Source: Protopterus annectens (lineage: Eukaryota > Chordata > Ceratodontiformes > Protopteridae). Taken from it: a DNA stretch of 64,000 bases. The notes beneath the pieces are model-generated. The model made no database searches. It saw only the letters and a program-made list of their open reading frames with translations, and was not told where the DNA came from. Positions within the stretch are counted from its first letter, which is position 1. Each line of letters begins with the position of its first letter. Positions 34,231-44,286 of the stretch are shown one piece after another. A program made the position numbers and the translations under genes. The stretch is from the NCBI RefSeq assembly GCF_019279795.1, contig NC_056748.1:697140806-697204805 (forward strand), given 5' to 3'.

Positions 34231-36590
34231 TCAGAGAGAGGCTCCCTGTTTCCCTGGTTTTTCGGACCCTCTGCCTCTAGAGCGTCTGTTGTTGTTACCC
34301 CCTCTGCCTCTAGGGGTAAACTGACCACGTGAATCCGGCGTGACTCCTTGGGATTTACGGAACCACATTTTCCCACCTTTCTGTCCTTTGGGATAAGGTC
34401 TAGAAGGGGTGGAAAAACGGACTCCAACAGCAGAAAGAGTCTTGCCGTCCTGTTCGCACCTGGTCAAGGTTTCCTTCACATGAGGGCCAAACAAAGCTGG
34501 CCCATCAAAGGGAGAATTTGTGAAGGACGCCTTAAAGGGATCCGCAAAATCACATAGCCGCATCCAGGCTTGGCGTCTAAGAGCCACACCTGTACCTGCG
34601 GCTCTACTCGCTCCACCCGCAGCATAAGATATTAGCCGCATGGAGGAGTTTGCAATGGAATTGAGGGTTCCTAGCTGCAAGCAATTTTTCTTGAGCCCCT
34701 GCAGCTGTAGGATCCTGAACTACTTCATCCAGCTCCTTAAGGATATCCCTCTGGAGTCTGGTGAAGTGACATAGGTAATTCAGCGAACGCATAGCAAAGG
34801 TCGCTGAGGAAAACATCCGCTTACTGCCTATCCATGGTCCTAGAGTCCTTATTAGGAGGATGGACGGCACGGAAGGATCTGCAAGTTCCTTTTGGTGGCC
34901 GCAGCCACCACCATGGCATCAGCGGGACACCCTTAGTGAGGAATTGCTTGTCACACGGGCAGTGATAAATTTTGAAGGCCTCCTAGGGACTGGCTCTACA
35001 GAGTCAGGAGCTGCCCACGCCGTGCAATAACCTGCATAAGGGGTCGAAGGCGGAGACACCCAGGAGGTGGAGGGCCGAGATCCAAACGCCTCTAGGTATA
35101 CTGACTCATCCTCAGAGGGATTGTTGGTGGGCCAGTTTCCCCTCTGTTTCAGGAGTTCTAGGATGTCTGAGAAGGAGACATCCTCAGAGGGGATCTAGGG
35201 ATCCCTCTGACTCATCAAAGTCAGTATCCAAGTGACAGACTCGGGGGAGTCTACATGCTTCCTCTTACAAGTCCTCTTCCTAGGAGGATCTCCCGAAACA
35301 TCAGGAGAATCCTCGGAAGAGGGGGAAATTCCCAATGGGGAAACCTGAGGCGGAGGATCTCTGGGTCCTGTAGCAAGAGAAGTGGCAGAGATGTCAACAG
35401 GTACTATAGAGGGAGGAGCTACGGGAACAGACTGCTGACTGATACCAGTGGCCAGCACACTCTTCATCACCTCGAATGCTCCCCTCCCAGGCAGGTCCGA
35501 GAGAACCTGTTCCGAAGATCTAGGAACTCCAGGGACCACCAGAAGGGAAGTCTCCGAGGCAGATGTCGGAGCCGAGCTCACCAAGGCCGAGGCTCCAAGG
35601 GGAAGAGCGGGCTCGGACAAGGGTCCGATGCCACTCACCCCCTCGGAGGAGACCATGGAAGCCCGACCACCGAATCCCTCTAAGGAAGGTCTCGAAGAGG
35701 AGATAAGAGTAGAGGCTGAAGGAACAGAAGGGGGTATCCGTCCTCCAGCCGTAGCAGTAACCATTCCCGAAGACTCCAACTCCAAGCTCTGGGGTAGAGT
35801 TGAAGGAGGAACTGTAACGGGTGTGGACCAACAGTCGCCTGTTGAGACGGACTATGTAACATTTGGGCCAGTACCTGTGACTTAAGTAATCTACTGACCA
35901 CTCTCTAGGTCATGATCTGACAGTCTGGATGACCTTGAAGATCGCCTCCGATGGCTCCGTTCGAAGAAGAGGTGAAGCCGAGCCGAAAGTATCGGCTCCA
36001 AGGAAGGAGACCTCGACCTCTTCCTGGAATGAGCCATCGGAACCGATACTATAGATCCTGTCGGAGCCGACAGGAAGCCTCGATGTATCAGCTCCAGCCG
36101 GAGCCGATACAGCCACCAAAGTAACGGTGTCGGAGCCGATCGGAGCCGACACCGATGCCTGTGCCACATGGGTGTCGGAACCGATCGGAGCCGACACCGA
36201 AGTGGTCGATGCAGATTCGGCACCGATAGCCATCAGTGCCGAAGGCTTTGTTAAGCCAGAATCGGCTCCAGCCGGAGCCGATCTCGACTCGGATCGAGTC
36301 GGAGCCGAGGCCGCAGGCTTAGACACAGAAGCCTGGGCCTTGGAAGATTTAGCTGATTTTGACGGAACCGACTTAGCCGGAGAGCCCTCCGGCTTAAGAA
36401 GGCCCCTAAGTATCAGCTTGCTGCGTCTTTCCTGCAGGACTCTCTGGCTGAAGGAATGACAAATAGCACAGGAGTCCTGCAAGTGAAGAGGCCCCAGGCA
36501 ATACAGGCAAGAAGTGTGACCGTCTGTCAGAGACATCTTCTGACAGCACGAGTCACACTTCTTAAAACCTGAGACCCTCTCCTTTGACAT
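34231..36590 (-). pseudogene. D2 gag-like protein
   Basis: I start it at MSKERVSGFKKCDSC (36,590), just after the CA tract. Residues 12-44 form C-x2-C-x12-C-x2-C-L-G-x2-H-x4-C-x2-C, a likely zinc-binding module shared with D4. The middle (35.57-36.32 kb) is Ser/Ala/Gly/Asp-rich with SAPIGSD repeats encoded by GGAGCCGA-type DNA. The C-terminal half (34,680-34,231) has QAWMRLCDFADPFKASF, PALFGPHVKETLTRCEQDGK and an Arg/Gly-rich end (FTPRGRGGNNNRRSRGRG), typical of a nucleic-acid-binding tail. At least three frameshifts lie between 35.9 and 34.7 kb. In active elements the product would package RNA. That is inferred from position and composition. Confidence 0.75.
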
Positions 36591-36867
36591 GGTGCTTAAA
36601 ACACACACACACACCAGTCAAAAAATTTAAATTAAAGAAAATACCAAAAGGTATTCCTAAAAATAAACACACACACACCCTAACAGGGAGGGGATGGGAT
36701 GGGTAAAGTTTGACTAAAAAATATTAAAAGAGACAGGGATTTTCTGTCAGGAAATCTAAATAATTAACTTATAACTAAGAATAAAGTGTTTTTTTAACAA
36801 AAAGGGGCTTTAATATTAATAAAGTGAATCACTTACCAGGAGCTGGTAAAAGGAGGACCTCATAAGC

Positions 36868-37034
36868 GAAGCGGCAAACGAGATCTGGGTACTTACCGCC
36901 TTGCATCATGGGATATGGGGCTGCCTCGAGCTGGTAAAAGTGACTCTCGAGCTTAGCAAGTGCCGAGTCGGAGCCGAGGGATCGGCTCCGAACCCCATCA
37001 AGCAAGAATGAAGGCGAGATTGACAACTTAACAT
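36868..37034. repeat. D2 right inverted terminal repeat
   Basis: Inverse of the left ITR. It is the 5' end for element transcription on the minus strand. No clear TATA box was seen here, unlike family A. Confidence 0.9.
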
Positions 37035-38363
37035 CAGACATTAACAATTGTTACAATAAGAAGTTCCTGCTGTATAATAAGTAGTTAGGCTTATGAGCAT
37101 CTGAGCTTGCTATAATTAAGGTAGCTAGTGGGGTGGAAAGAAAGGTACTGGGTGGGTGATATTAGAGGGGAAGTTGCAAGGGCATAGCCAGCATGTTTTA
37201 GGTGCGCTTTTAGTAAAGTTTTGATGTGGGTGCATGATGGTACGGAGGTAATTGTGGGTGGGAGGGAGTTCCATAATTTGGCTATGGCACAACAGAATAG
37301 TGCTTCTCCAGCAGAGTTATTGGCTTTAGTGACCTGTAAGTGATTTTTGTTGCTGGATCTTAGTGGTCTGGTGGTGCGATAGGGTTGGAGTAGATTCTGG
37401 AGGGATGGGACTTTTAGTGGATGGTTTACTAGTTTGTGGGCAAGTGTGAGTTTATACCATTGAAGGAGGTGAGGAAGTTCAAGCCAGCCCAGTTCAGCAA
37501 GTGAGAGACAGTGGTGACTACGGTAGGATGCCCCTGTGGCGAATTTGGTGATTTTATTGTAGCAGGTCTAGATCGCTTTGCCTTAAGTTGGTATATATTG
37601 GAGAGGCTTAAAGTAGGGTGGAGATAAGTTGGGAATTTGCTACTGAAATCATCGCTGCTTTGTTGAGAAGTTGCTTATTTCTGTATAATGCTACTAGTTT
37701 TTTGTGGACTTTTTTTATGGTCATGGACACGTGAATGTCAAATTTTAGTTTATTGTCTATTTCCACTCCTAGCAATTTGGTGTGTTTGGTTGGATGTATA
37801 GTGGTGTTGTCTTTTGCTGTGATGTTAAAGTGAGAGTTGTTTTGAGTATGTTTGGTGGGCTGGAAGATGAATGGTTTAGTTTTGTTTGGGTTGAGTATTA
37901 ATTGGGCATCGGATAACCACGTTTCAACAGAGGAAAAGGCTTCCTGTGTGACATTTTGCAGTTTGGGTAGGGACTGGGCTGAGTAGATGATGGCTGAGTC
38001 ACCTGCGTATTGTATGAGTATGCCATGTTTGGTGGCAGAGGCTAGCTTATTGGTGAAAATAGAGAAGAGTAGGGGTCCAAGGATAGATCCTTAGGAAACC
38101 CCTATAGAGACAGGTAGTTGGGGAGATATGTCATTCTGCCATACAATGGATTGTTGGCGGTCAGACAGGTAACTCTGAAACCAGTTAGTGACTGATTGAG
38201 AGAAAGTTAGGTTATTGAGGACAGAGATGAGCTGTTTGCATGGGACCATGTCAAATGCTTTAAATAGGTCTAGGAAAGTAGCAGAGGAGAGATAGCTATT
38301 GTTTTTATGCTGAAGGATAGTGTTAGTAAAGGAGAGTATGGCAGTGGTGGTGCTATGGTTGCT
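37035..38363 (-). pseudogene. LINE N1, reverse transcriptase and 3' UTR (after D2)
   Basis: The minus strand reads, from the 5'-truncated end at 38,363, TTAILSFTNTILQHKNN, then FLDLFKAFDMVPCKQL (motif A region), YLSDRQQSIVWQND and GVS-stop-GSILGPLLFSIF (CAA to TAA in the PQG box). The catalytic box reads QYAGDSAIIY at about 38,010, so the usual YADD has lost its first Asp. It then runs into the thumb and 3' UTR, and the last part is at 30,575-30,822. Same family as N2 at 61.4-64 kb. Confidence 0.8.
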
Positions 38364-38703
38364 TTAATCTTCTGTGTTCCAAAATTCCAGGTCAGCAGAA
38401 GGAAGATGTCCCCCCCTTAAATTCTGGTATGAGACGCCAATGCCATCTCATGTCAAGTCAACAATGTATACGTCTATTTTTTTAGTTAGTAAAAAGTGCA
38501 AATTGTTTCCAATAGATTCTCCTCTAAACATAAAATGTGCATTTACTGTATCATTTGAACTGTGAGAAAGCCATCTACAGTGTAGTTGTTGGGATCTTCT
38601 CTTCTTACTATTAAGAATCAATTAAATAGTATTCTTTATTATTGTACTTGTGAGGAAAAAGATGCCGCCCGCATCATGCATTGGGCTAGGACAGGCTATC
38701 TAA
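38364..38703. other. Spacer between LINE N1 and D3
   Basis: 340 bp without a recognisable feature. Confidence 0.5.
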
Positions 38704-38925
38704 AGTACAGTTTTGTACCTGCCATAAATGTAGATGTTCGAGTGTTCACCCTGCTGCAGTCATCACACTTGGGTTATCCTGCCGTCAGGCGGTCCCGCAG
38801 TCGGCCCGAATTCCAAAGTCTTGGCCCGGCATCGGTTGCTGTCGCTTCTTCCCTGACGTCAGTGCGCCAGGGGTATACAAGAGGCATCCAACGCCATTTT
38901 CTTCAGTTTTTCTTGCCCCAGATGT
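38704..38925. repeat. D3 left inverted terminal repeat
   Basis: Inverse of 44,102-44,286. It carries TGACGTCA at 38,854-38,861 and a TATACAAG box at 38,874-38,881, pointing rightward, that is, antisense to the element's genes. Confidence 0.9.
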
Positions 38926-38950
38926 CAGATGCCCCCAATAGGTAGGCAAA

Positions 38951-39007
<57 letters not shown>

Positions 39008-39126
39008 GCTATATAAAAATAAAACAAAACCCTTATCCACAAGCAAATACACCACAGAGATAGTATAGGATAGAGTGGTAGAGATAAGTTCAGCTGTTTC
39101 AGAGGGGATGGAGGGAGGGTAACCTG

Positions 39127-39228
39127 AACTGCAGCAGGGTGAACACTCGAACATCTACATTTATGATGGGTACAAAACTGTACTATGTTCATCGTGTTAC
39201 CCTGCTGCAGTCATCACACTTGGGTTGA
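39127..39228. repeat. D3 internal complementary region
   Basis: 39,127-39,184 is the complement of the left terminus. 39,185-39,228 (ATGTTCATCGTG onward) is the complement of the right terminus. An (AT)n tract lies between the left ITR and this region at 38,959-38,999. Confidence 0.9.
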
Positions 39229-39256
39229 ATCCCAAAGCTAAGGATGGGAGGTGGAG

Positions 39257-40293
39257 TCAAACAGGGTTAGAAGAAGCTAGTAGGCCCTGCAAAACTGCAG
39301 TGGCAAAACCAGCTCTAGTCTTAAGAGTATAGAGGTAGGTTATAGTGTTTTGTGCACTGAACTCCAAGTTGCAGCTTCCAGAACATCCTTGGCTGGCACG
39401 CCCCTGAGAAAGGCTGCTGATGCTAGCTGTAGCCCTGGTGGAGTGGGACCTAATGTTAGCAGGTACTGGTTTCCCATGATGCGAGTAGCAGAAACGTATG
39501 CAATGCCTATCCATTTAGAAATGGTCTGGTTTGAGATAGCTTTTCCTTGTGATCCTGTAGCATAGGCTACAAAGAGCTGGTCAGTTTTTCTGAGAGCCTT
39601 AGTTTTATCCAAGTAGTAACGTAATTGCCTGTGAATGTCCAAAGGGTGCAGGAGTCTTTCTCCTTTGTTCTGGGGATTTGGGAAGAAGGTGGGCAAGTGA
39701 ATGGTTTGGTTTGGGGCCACACTGGATACCATCTTTGGCATAAAGGAAGGGTTAGTTCGTAGAGAGACTCTGTCTTAATGAAAAATGAGGAAGGGCTCCA
39801 CTGCCATTAGTGCCTGTAGCTCTGAGACTCTTCTAGCTGAGGTTATTGCTAGTAATGGGGCAGTTTTCCATGAAAGAAATTTTAAATCAGCTGAAAAAGC
39901 TGGTTCAAAGGGCGGCAGTGTAAGCTTTTCCAGAACAAAGTTGAGATCCCAAGTAGGTGTTGGAGCTCTCCTTGGCAGTCTTAAGTTCTTAGCCCCTCTG
40001 AGGTACTGTCTTAAGAGTGGATGTGAGAATAAAGGAGGATCCGTGCTGTAATGAGCTGAAATTGCTGAGGCGTGGATCTTAATAGATGAAAAGTAAAATC
40101 CTTTGTGTAACATCTCAGTTAAATATTGTAGAATCTGAGGGATGTTTGGATCAAGGGGATTTAGGCCTTTAGCCTGGTTCCAGGCACAAAATCTTTTCCA
40201 TTTGTCTGAATAGGTTTTCCTGGTGCTGGGCCTCCTGGCCTCCAGAATGACATCCATAACAGCTTTGGATAAAGGTGTTGGCTGGTTGTTTAA
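39257..40293 (-). pseudogene. D3 tyrosine recombinase
   Basis: Starts with SKAVMDVILEARRPSTRKTY (about 40,270). It continues through SSIKIHASAISAHYS and TWDLNFVLEKLTLPPF to the first catalytic Arg in ITSARRVSELQAL, then a stop at 39,775. Other frames give NPSFMPKMVSS, RLLHPLDIHRQLRYYLDKTK and AISNQTISKWIG. The HxxR box is RSHSTRATAS at about 39,440. The sequence before the catalytic Tyr has lost bases (VHK against VHTFTKHY in D4), so the nucleophile is out of frame. The same frame is open for about 330 codons upstream, over RNase H. Confidence 0.85.
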
Positions 40294-42148
40294 GTAATTT
40301 GCCATGCAGCCAGGTTTAAAGTCTTGAGCTGACTGTGTAGAATCTGATTGTCTCGCTGGGTGAGCAGGTGAGGAATTTGTGGCAAAATCCTTGGTGGGCC
40401 GTGGGCCATGTTCCTTAAAATTGGATACCAATGCTGGCGTGGCCAGTCTGGTGTAACGAGTATCATTTGTGGCCTCTCTAATCTGACTTTCATTAATACC
40501 TTTGCTAGAAGAGGCAGTGGAGGGAAGGCATACACTGTCAATGTTTTCCAACTGAATGAGAGGGCGTCCACTTTCCAAGCTAATGGATGGAAGGTCCTTG
40601 TGCAAAATTTTTGAAGTTGATGGTTGTGGGGGCTTGCAAACAGATCTATGTCCGGGTGTCCCCATTTTTGAGCTATCATTGCAAATACTTGTGGATCTAG
40701 TTTCCATTCGTGTGGATCCATGATGTTTCTGCTTAGGTCGTCTGCCAATGTGTTTTTCTTTCCTGGCAGGAATTGTGCTTGTAATTGAACCTGGTAAAAC
40801 AGTGCAGTGTTCCACAAGGTCATTGCTTGCCTGCATAGAGGGTAGGAATGTGTGCCCCCTTGCTTGTTTATGTAACACATTACTGTGGTATTGTCCGTCT
40901 TTATTTTTAGTTGTCCTGGGTGTAGAAGGTGCTTGAAAGCTGTTAGGGCATTCTGTACTGCTAGCATTTCTTTTTGATTGATATGCAGATGCCTCTGATC
41001 TGAAGTCCATTTGCCCTGAATGCACTGCCCTGCCATGTGTGCTCCCCAGGCATAGTCTGATACATCTGTTGTCATAGTTTGCCTGGCTGTGGGTAAGGTG
41101 AAAGGCTGACCCTTGTTGAGGTGACATGCCTGTGCCCACCATAGAAACTCCTGTTGAAGGCAGGGAATGAGTGGTATCATTGTTTCCAAGCTGTGGCTGT
41201 GCTGAGTCCATACACTTTTCAGGTACCATTGTAATTTCCTCATATGCAGTTTTGCAAATGGTATTAGTAGTATGCAAGATGCCATGAATCCCAAGGCCTG
41301 CAGAATTTTTCTTGCAGGGAGTTGGGTCTTTGTTGCCATTATTTTGAAATATTGAATCAGCTGTCGTTGTTTGGCGTGAGATAAGCCATCTGGGCCGTTG
41401 TATTCAAGCTGGCACCCAGGAATATTATGTTTTGTGAGGGCACTAGTTTTGATTTCTTTTTGTTTACTGTGTACCCTAGGCAACTTAGAAGGTGATTGAC
41501 AAATGCCAGATGTTTTAAAAGAATGTCCTTGCTTTCTGCTTGAATAAGGCAGTCATCCAGGTATGGGTATATTTGAATTCCTCTTTGTCTGCAGTATGCA
41601 ATTACTGGTGCCAGGCATTTTGTGAAGACCCTGGGCGCAGTAGATAAGCCAAAGGGCAGTGCAGAGAATTGATAATGTGTTGAACCTGCAATGAAGCGGA
41701 GGTATCTTCTGCAATTTTGTCTGATAGGGACATGCAGGTATGCCTCCTTGAGGTCCAAAGTGACTAGCCAAGCATTCTTGCCCAGCATGGGAAGAAGCTG
41801 CTGTAGTGTTAGCATCTTGAATTTTGGTACTTGCAGACAGGTGTTCAGAACTGAAAGATCCAGAATGGGTCTCCATGCTTTGTCCTTTCTTGGGACTAGG
41901 AAGAGTCTTGAGTAAAATCCTTGTCCTTGCTCCTGTGTAGGTACCTGTTGAATGGCTCTCATGTCCATGAGAGCTGTAATTTGTTTTTGTGCCTCTGCCC
42001 ATTGATTTGGTGGCAGGTTTGGCATTCCTTTGATCCTTGGTAAGGTATGAAAGTGGAATCTGTATCCTTGAGAGACAATGTTTAGAACCCATTTGTCTTT
42101 TGTGATGATGTGCCAGTTGTCTGCAAAAAATGCTAGTTTTCCTCCCAA
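40290..42148 (-). pseudogene. D3 reverse transcriptase-RNase H
   Basis: The RT (42,148-41,357) has GQGFYSRLFLVPRKDKAW, RPILDLSVLN, LVTLDLKEAYLHVPI (motif A Asp), SALPFGLSTAPRVFTKC and the catalytic IYPYLDDCLIQ. One frameshift at about 41,360-41,480 leads to the thumb and RNase H (to 40,290). These carry MTTDVSDYAWGAHM, INQKEMLAVQNAL, IKTDNTTVMCYINKQGG and LADDLSRN, supplying the Asp/Glu/Asp/Asp set. The conserved tail DIDLFASPHNHQLQKF and PDWPRQHWYP follows. Apart from the single frameshift the gene looks intact. Confidence 0.9.
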
Positions 42149-42191
42149 GGGAGCTGCCAGGAGAGATTTGCTTGGTAGTTTGAGGATAGAG

Positions 42192-43969
42192 TCACTGTGT
42201 TTGTCTTCTGCTAGCTTGGGGCCTGTCTTCTCCTCTTTTCTGGGTAGCAGAACCCCATTGGCGAGGTTTGTAAGGGCCCTGTGACTGACCTCTGCCCCTT
42301 GGGCATCTGTATTTGCCCCTCTGTGATCTGTCTGAAGCTGGAAAGGACCAGTTTTTTGTTGGCCAATTTCTGCTGAAATGAGGGGGTTGTACCTGCAAAA
42401 AATCCTTGACTGTTTGCATAGACTTTGCCTTATCCTCCACTTTCTTTAAAACCTCTTCTGCTTTGACACCAAATAATACATCCTGCTGTAAAGGTGCATC
42501 CAATAATTTTGCTTTAACATGGTCAGGGAGGGTTTGTTCTTTTAACCAAGCATGTCTACGTATGACAGAGACAGTAACAGCTGCTCTACAGGAAGCTTCC
42601 AATGAATCAAATCCGCATTGTAAAGTATGTTTGCCCACCTGTTCAGCTGCATGCAACAGATCCTGCATTTCCTTGAATTCAGACTGTTCTGAATGTGTGC
42701 TCATTTTTTGTTTTAACTGAGACATTAGGAACTGCTGATATTTCAACATGTGAAACTGGCAATTTAATGCTCTCATAGCCAGAGTTGCTGAGGTGTATAT
42801 TTTCTTTCCCCATCTATCTAGGGCTCTGGAATCCCTTTCAGAGGGCACAGGATTTTTAGCCATAGAAGCTTTTGCTCCCTTAGGACCCTGGGAAATTGTT
42901 TCTGGGTCAGCTACAGGGCTTTTATAAAGGAATTTGAGAGAGTCAGGTACTCTGTAGTATCTGTCTGGTTTGGCTGGAGCAGGAGGTAGAGAATCTGGAT
43001 TTAAACTAGACTCCAAGTAAACATCATCCACAATATCTAAAACAGGAGGGATAGCAAGAGGTCTGTGCTGGGGTAGTAAAAGGAACTCTCGGAGCCTTTT
43101 CTTAGAATCTGAGTAATCCTGGCCTTCCCAGTGGAAATGTTCCCTCATGGTATGTAAAGTTTCCCCAAAGGAGTAGTCTTCAGGGGGAGATGCTGAGGGA
43201 ATAGAGTCTTCAGCATCAGGGTCTTCATAAGGTGGAAAAGTGTAATCCTGTTCCTCAGAGGAATCTGATGAGAGTGAAACCTGGTCAGAGGATGCATAAT
43301 CCTCCTCTTGTCTTGGTCTTTTATCAGGAGGGGGATGGGAACCCCTGATAAGGGTAATCAAATCTTCAGCCATCTTAAACATTTGTTTCTTAGGCATGGG
43401 GCCTTGAACTGTAGACTGATGTACAGTTTTCTTAGGTTTTAAAGAAGTTTTAAGCTTAGCATAAGATTTAATGGTGAGTGTAGTCAGTCTGAAGACACCT
43501 TCTGCAACCGAAGGCGTTTCCACTGCACCGGTGTCTACTTCTGCTCTGGTGTCGGTAGATAGCTGCGTCGGCCTAGTAGGCTCCACTTGGGAATCCGCAG
43601 CTGTCTGGGGTTCCAGTTCTGCGGTCGTCAGGGGCTGCGTAGGCGCCTCACTGAAAACCGGAGAACCGTCAACAGGCCCAGCTGAGGACTTGGAGTCTGG
43701 CTTGTTCCTAGGCTGCCTGTCCTTATCCTTGCGTTTTTTATGTATGGCGGTCGTCGGCTGCTCCGACGGCATGATATAATTAAATTTCCTACCAAAGAAA
43801 TGCCGTGCGAAGTCAAAACGGCGTTTGATAGTTCGTTTATTAAACCTAGCGCAAAACCGACAACCTGTGACGTCGTGGTCTGGGCCTAGACAAGAATACA
43901 ATAGGAATGGAAGTCCTTATGAGGTATTTGCTTCCCACAAGAAATGCAATTGTTAACTTTTTCTGATAT
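42192..43969 (-). pseudogene. D3 gag-like protein
   Basis: A 569-codon open frame (43,901-42,192) covers most of it. A Ser/Thr/Pro-rich segment comes first, then acidic blocks (SSDSSEEQDYTFPPYEDPD). A conserved core has LDRWGKKIYTSATLAMRALN and EASCRAAVTVSVIRRHAWLK, followed by a basic Arg/Gly/Gln tail (RPRGRGQSQGPYKPRQW type). The true N-terminus, judged from D4, lies upstream at 43,969, where the start codon reads ATA instead of ATG. One base is missing at about 43,897, so the Cys/His module is cut off from the main frame. Confidence 0.8.
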
Positions 43970-44101
43970 CGGACTGAGGCAAGAAAATGATCCCCAACGG
44001 GGTACTTAGCTTTACTGAAGACTTCGGACTGAAATTCAAATCGAAAATCTCAGGTGTCGGCCGACCGGCACTTGCGAACTGCTTCTGCTTCGGGCACCGC
44101 A

Positions 44102-44286
44102 CGGCAAGAAAGGCAGAAGAAAATGGCGTTGGATGCCTCTTATATACCCCTGGCGCACTGACGTCAGGGAAGAAGCGACAGCAACTGACGCCAGACCAAG
44201 ACTTTGGAATTCGGGCCGACTGCAGGACCGCCTGACGGCAGGATAACCCAAGTGTGATGACTGCAGCAGGGTAACACGATGAACAT
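44102..44286. repeat. D3 right inverted terminal repeat
   Basis: Inverse of the left ITR. It supplies the sense promoter listed at 44,137-44,166. Confidence 0.9.
44137..44166 (-). promoter_or_regulatory. D3 sense promoter: CRE plus TATA box
   Basis: On the minus strand TGACGTCA (44,159-44,166), the perfect cAMP-response-element palindrome, is followed 12 bases later by TATATAAG (44,139-44,146). AAAATGGCG at 44,120-44,128 (plus-strand reading) resembles a YY1 site just downstream. The gag region begins about 170 bp further on. Confidence 0.6.

Larger units (their letters stand above)
30823..37034 (-). mobile_element. DIRS retrotransposon D2 (family B), full length
   Basis: 6,212 bp, with both termini defined by the internal complementary region at 31,161-31,265. 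Minus-strand order is right ITR, gag, RT-RNase H, YR, ICR, left ITR. It is inserted in the 3' UTR of LINE N1 and shows no clear target-site duplication, as expected for recombinase-mediated integration. All three genes carry a few frameshifts, but the catalytic residues that I can see (YLDD, HxxR, Tyr) are retained. Confidence 0.9.
38704..44286 (-). mobile_element. DIRS retrotransposon D3 (family A), full length
   Basis: 5,583 bp between ends fixed by the internal complementary region. Same gene order as D4, to which it is clearly the closest copy in the window. The gag is long and mostly open, the RT-RNase H has one frameshift, and the YR has several. Confidence 0.9.

Noticed and set aside
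39260..44000. Several long plus-strand frames over the DIRS genes as host ORFs
   Set aside because: They are antisense to recognised RT, RNase H and gag frames and carry no domains of their own.
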